The position numbers and the translations under genes are program-made. 64,000 bases of DNA from Aptenodytes patagonicus (lineage: Eukaryota > Chordata > Aves > Sphenisciformes > Spheniscidae): positions 71,075,568 to 71,139,567 of the forward strand of contig NC_134951.1 of the NCBI RefSeq assembly GCF_965638725.1. Reading direction: 5' to 3'. A model generated the notes under the pieces. The model was not told where the DNA came from, did not search any database, and worked only from the letters and a program-made list of their open reading frames with translations. Numbering within the stretch: the stretch's first letter is position 1; each line of letters opens with the position of its first letter. Below, piece after piece: positions 62,312 through 64,000 of this stretch.

Positions 62312-63676
62312 GTAAGTACAGTTCTATATGTATTCATCCGAGGTGTTAATAAAAAGGAAAAATCTGTGTTGGTATGACGCCATCCATAATTAAATGATAC
62401 AAAAGATCTAAATCCCTGAATACTTTGTGATCAAAAGCTTTTATTTGCCTGAAGTGGATGTCTGCTTCTGACTTTGCTTTGCCTAGCGATATGTAAAATG
62501 ACACCAGCAGATTATCTGGGATTAGAGCACGAGATGAGGGTTGTCCCCCCAAGATGCAATCTCATTAAACTATCTTAAACTCCATCTTGTATCTGATTTT
62601 TTTTTTTAACCTCTAGAGCCATGAAACAATTACATCCATAAAGTTTGAATAAAGTGTTTCTATTGTTTCTTCCTCCTTATTTACTGATATTAGTTCTGCA
62701 GCATTCCCTGCTTAGTCTCTGCTTTCTTTGGTGCCTTCTGTATAGAATGACAATTCTTATGATTCCGAAGTTTATTTTTGAGCATTAAAAGATAGGATAT
62801 TTCCTCTTCTGCTCTACAGGAAGCATTGCATTTTTTTGCCTTTTCAACCTTCTCTGCCAGTTATTTCTTCAACATGTAGCTGCCCCTTGTCTGCATGCCA
62901 AAATTCTTATGGTCTCGCAAAGACAGAACCTGGTGGCGGTGGTTGTGGGGCAAATCTCCCAATTCATGCTGAGGAAAAGGAATTATTCATGATAGGTGAG
63001 ATGTGTTCCAGTGGGTTTGCTGCTACTGGTAATAATAGAGTTTCTCTGTGTTGAGATCCTTACATTCAGATAATCAGCTCAACTTTGTCCAGAAAAAATA
63101 GCTCAAATCTGACAGGAGTCCTTAGACTCAAAAGGGAAATTATTGCAAGTGGCATGTATTTATTCAGCTATTTGCTTTATAAATTAGATTCAATGGAATT
63201 ATTTTAAAAATATTTTTTCTTAGGGAGTTTCTGCAGGACTTTTCAAAGAACATACGTAGTCCTGTATGTATTCATATACATTGAAGAAATATCCACGCCG
63301 TGTAAGAAAAAGTTAACTCCTTAAAATGATCTGGAGTTCCAAATGAATGCTAGTGATGCAGGCAGAGAAAGTTTACTGTTGATTCCTGCAGCTGAGCAAT
63401 GAGTGTAATTGATAGGTAGCAATACTCAAAGTAAATAGCACTGGCAGGATACATGTTTTATCATCTTGCTTAGGAGAGCCAGAAGTTCTAATCAAGTGAT
63501 GTTTTCTCTGTTTGTAAATTTAGGTAATGATTTCCTGAAAGCCAGAGAGCAATAGAAAAATTTAAAAAAGCTTACTCTTAATGGCTGAAATTCTTACTGT
63601 CTCGTAATCAGATGCTATGTTTATATTGAGGTGATGCACACAACTTTGTTTGACATGCATTTTTTGTTTTTTCAAG
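62312..63676 (+). other. SERAC1: SERAC1 intron 2
   Basis: About 1.37 kb, flanked by gtaagt and ttttcaag. No gene or clear repeat inside. Confidence 0.85.
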
Positions 63677-63713
63677 GAAAAATTGCAAAGGTAACTGGAT
63701 CGCTTATACTAGG
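63677..63713 (+). CDS. SERAC1: SERAC1 coding exon 3
   Basis: A 37-bp exon, too short for an open-frame search. The acceptor is ttttttcaag|GAAAAATT and the donor CTAGG|gtaagt. With the carried-over A it reads RKIAKVTGSLILG, matching the conserved segment of human SERAC1 just before the hydrophobic N-terminal helix (RNIIKFTGSLILG there). Phase at the end is 2. The helix itself and the lipase domain lie on exons beyond the right edge. Confidence 0.92.
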
Positions 63714-64000
63714 GTAAGTTGTAGCTGACAAGCATATATGTAACTTATGTATACAGTTAAAATATTAATTCATGTATCTTTCAAAAAATGTGACAATAGT
63801 AGGGGACCTGAAAACATGGTAGAATATAGTTTTGAAGCGTATTTTCTGATAGTTATTACCTCTTAAGTATTTTAGAGTCTTTTCTCTACTTTGCTACATC
63901 AAAATAATCTGCAGACTATTATATATTTGGTAAAATCTGGATGATTGATACCAAAATGATTGTTAACGTATTTTTGCTATCATAATTTTTTTAAATTAAT
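63714..64000 (+). other. SERAC1: SERAC1 intron 3 (partial)
   Basis: AT-rich sequence after the exon 3 donor, running off the window. Nothing further is recognised. Confidence 0.8.

Noticed and set aside
1..64000. CRISPR arrays, phage or defence systems, tRNA or rRNA genes
   Set aside because: No regularly spaced repeats, operons or clear RNA folds were seen. The window is vertebrate genomic DNA.

Overview
The window is vertebrate nuclear DNA, almost certainly from a bird. Genes are split into short exons with canonical GT/AG splice sites, GC-rich islands sit at promoters, and all clearly identifiable interspersed repeats are CR1 LINEs, the dominant transposon of avian genomes. The CR1 copies still carry the typical 8-bp ATTCTATG-type 3' ends.

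Three host genes can be named from their exons. On the minus strand, 1262-1605 is the first coding exon of TULP4 (84 codons). Its most likely promoter and untranslated first exon lie in the CpG island at about 36,530-37,470, so positions 1,606 to 37,066 are a very large first intron. Also on the minus strand, GTF2H5 (TFIIH subunit p8/TTDA) is complete: coding exon 2 at 58,278-58,334, coding exon 3 at 55,059-55,239, a likely 3' end near 54,150, and a non-coding first exon inside the CpG island at about 58,440-59,410. On the plus strand, SERAC1 starts from the same island, head to head with GTF2H5. Its first two coding exons are at 62,220-62,311 and 63,677-63,713, and the gene runs off the right edge. 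The order TULP4 - GTF2H5 - SERAC1, with the last two divergent, matches what I recall of human 6q25.3, so this is a conserved syntenic block.

Repeats: a nearly full-length plus-strand CR1 (4,265-8,497) carries decayed ORF1 and ORF2 and has landed inside an older minus-strand CR1, whose two halves flank it (4,011-4,264 and 8,498-8,662). Other CR1 pieces are at 18,879-19,084 (minus), 41,909-42,303 (plus) and 47,258-48,070 (plus). A much older LINE reverse-transcriptase fossil lies at about 43,080-44,040.

The remaining AT-rich intronic and intergenic DNA holds microsatellites, homopolymer runs, a perfect 28-bp palindrome (35,531-35,558) and a few short tandem duplications. I found no bacterial or viral system, no CRISPR array, no convincing tRNA or rRNA gene, and no sign of an undescribed multi-gene system. 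The most interesting points are promoter architecture, the nested and catalytically dead CR1, an overlapping upstream ORF before TULP4, and the palindrome.
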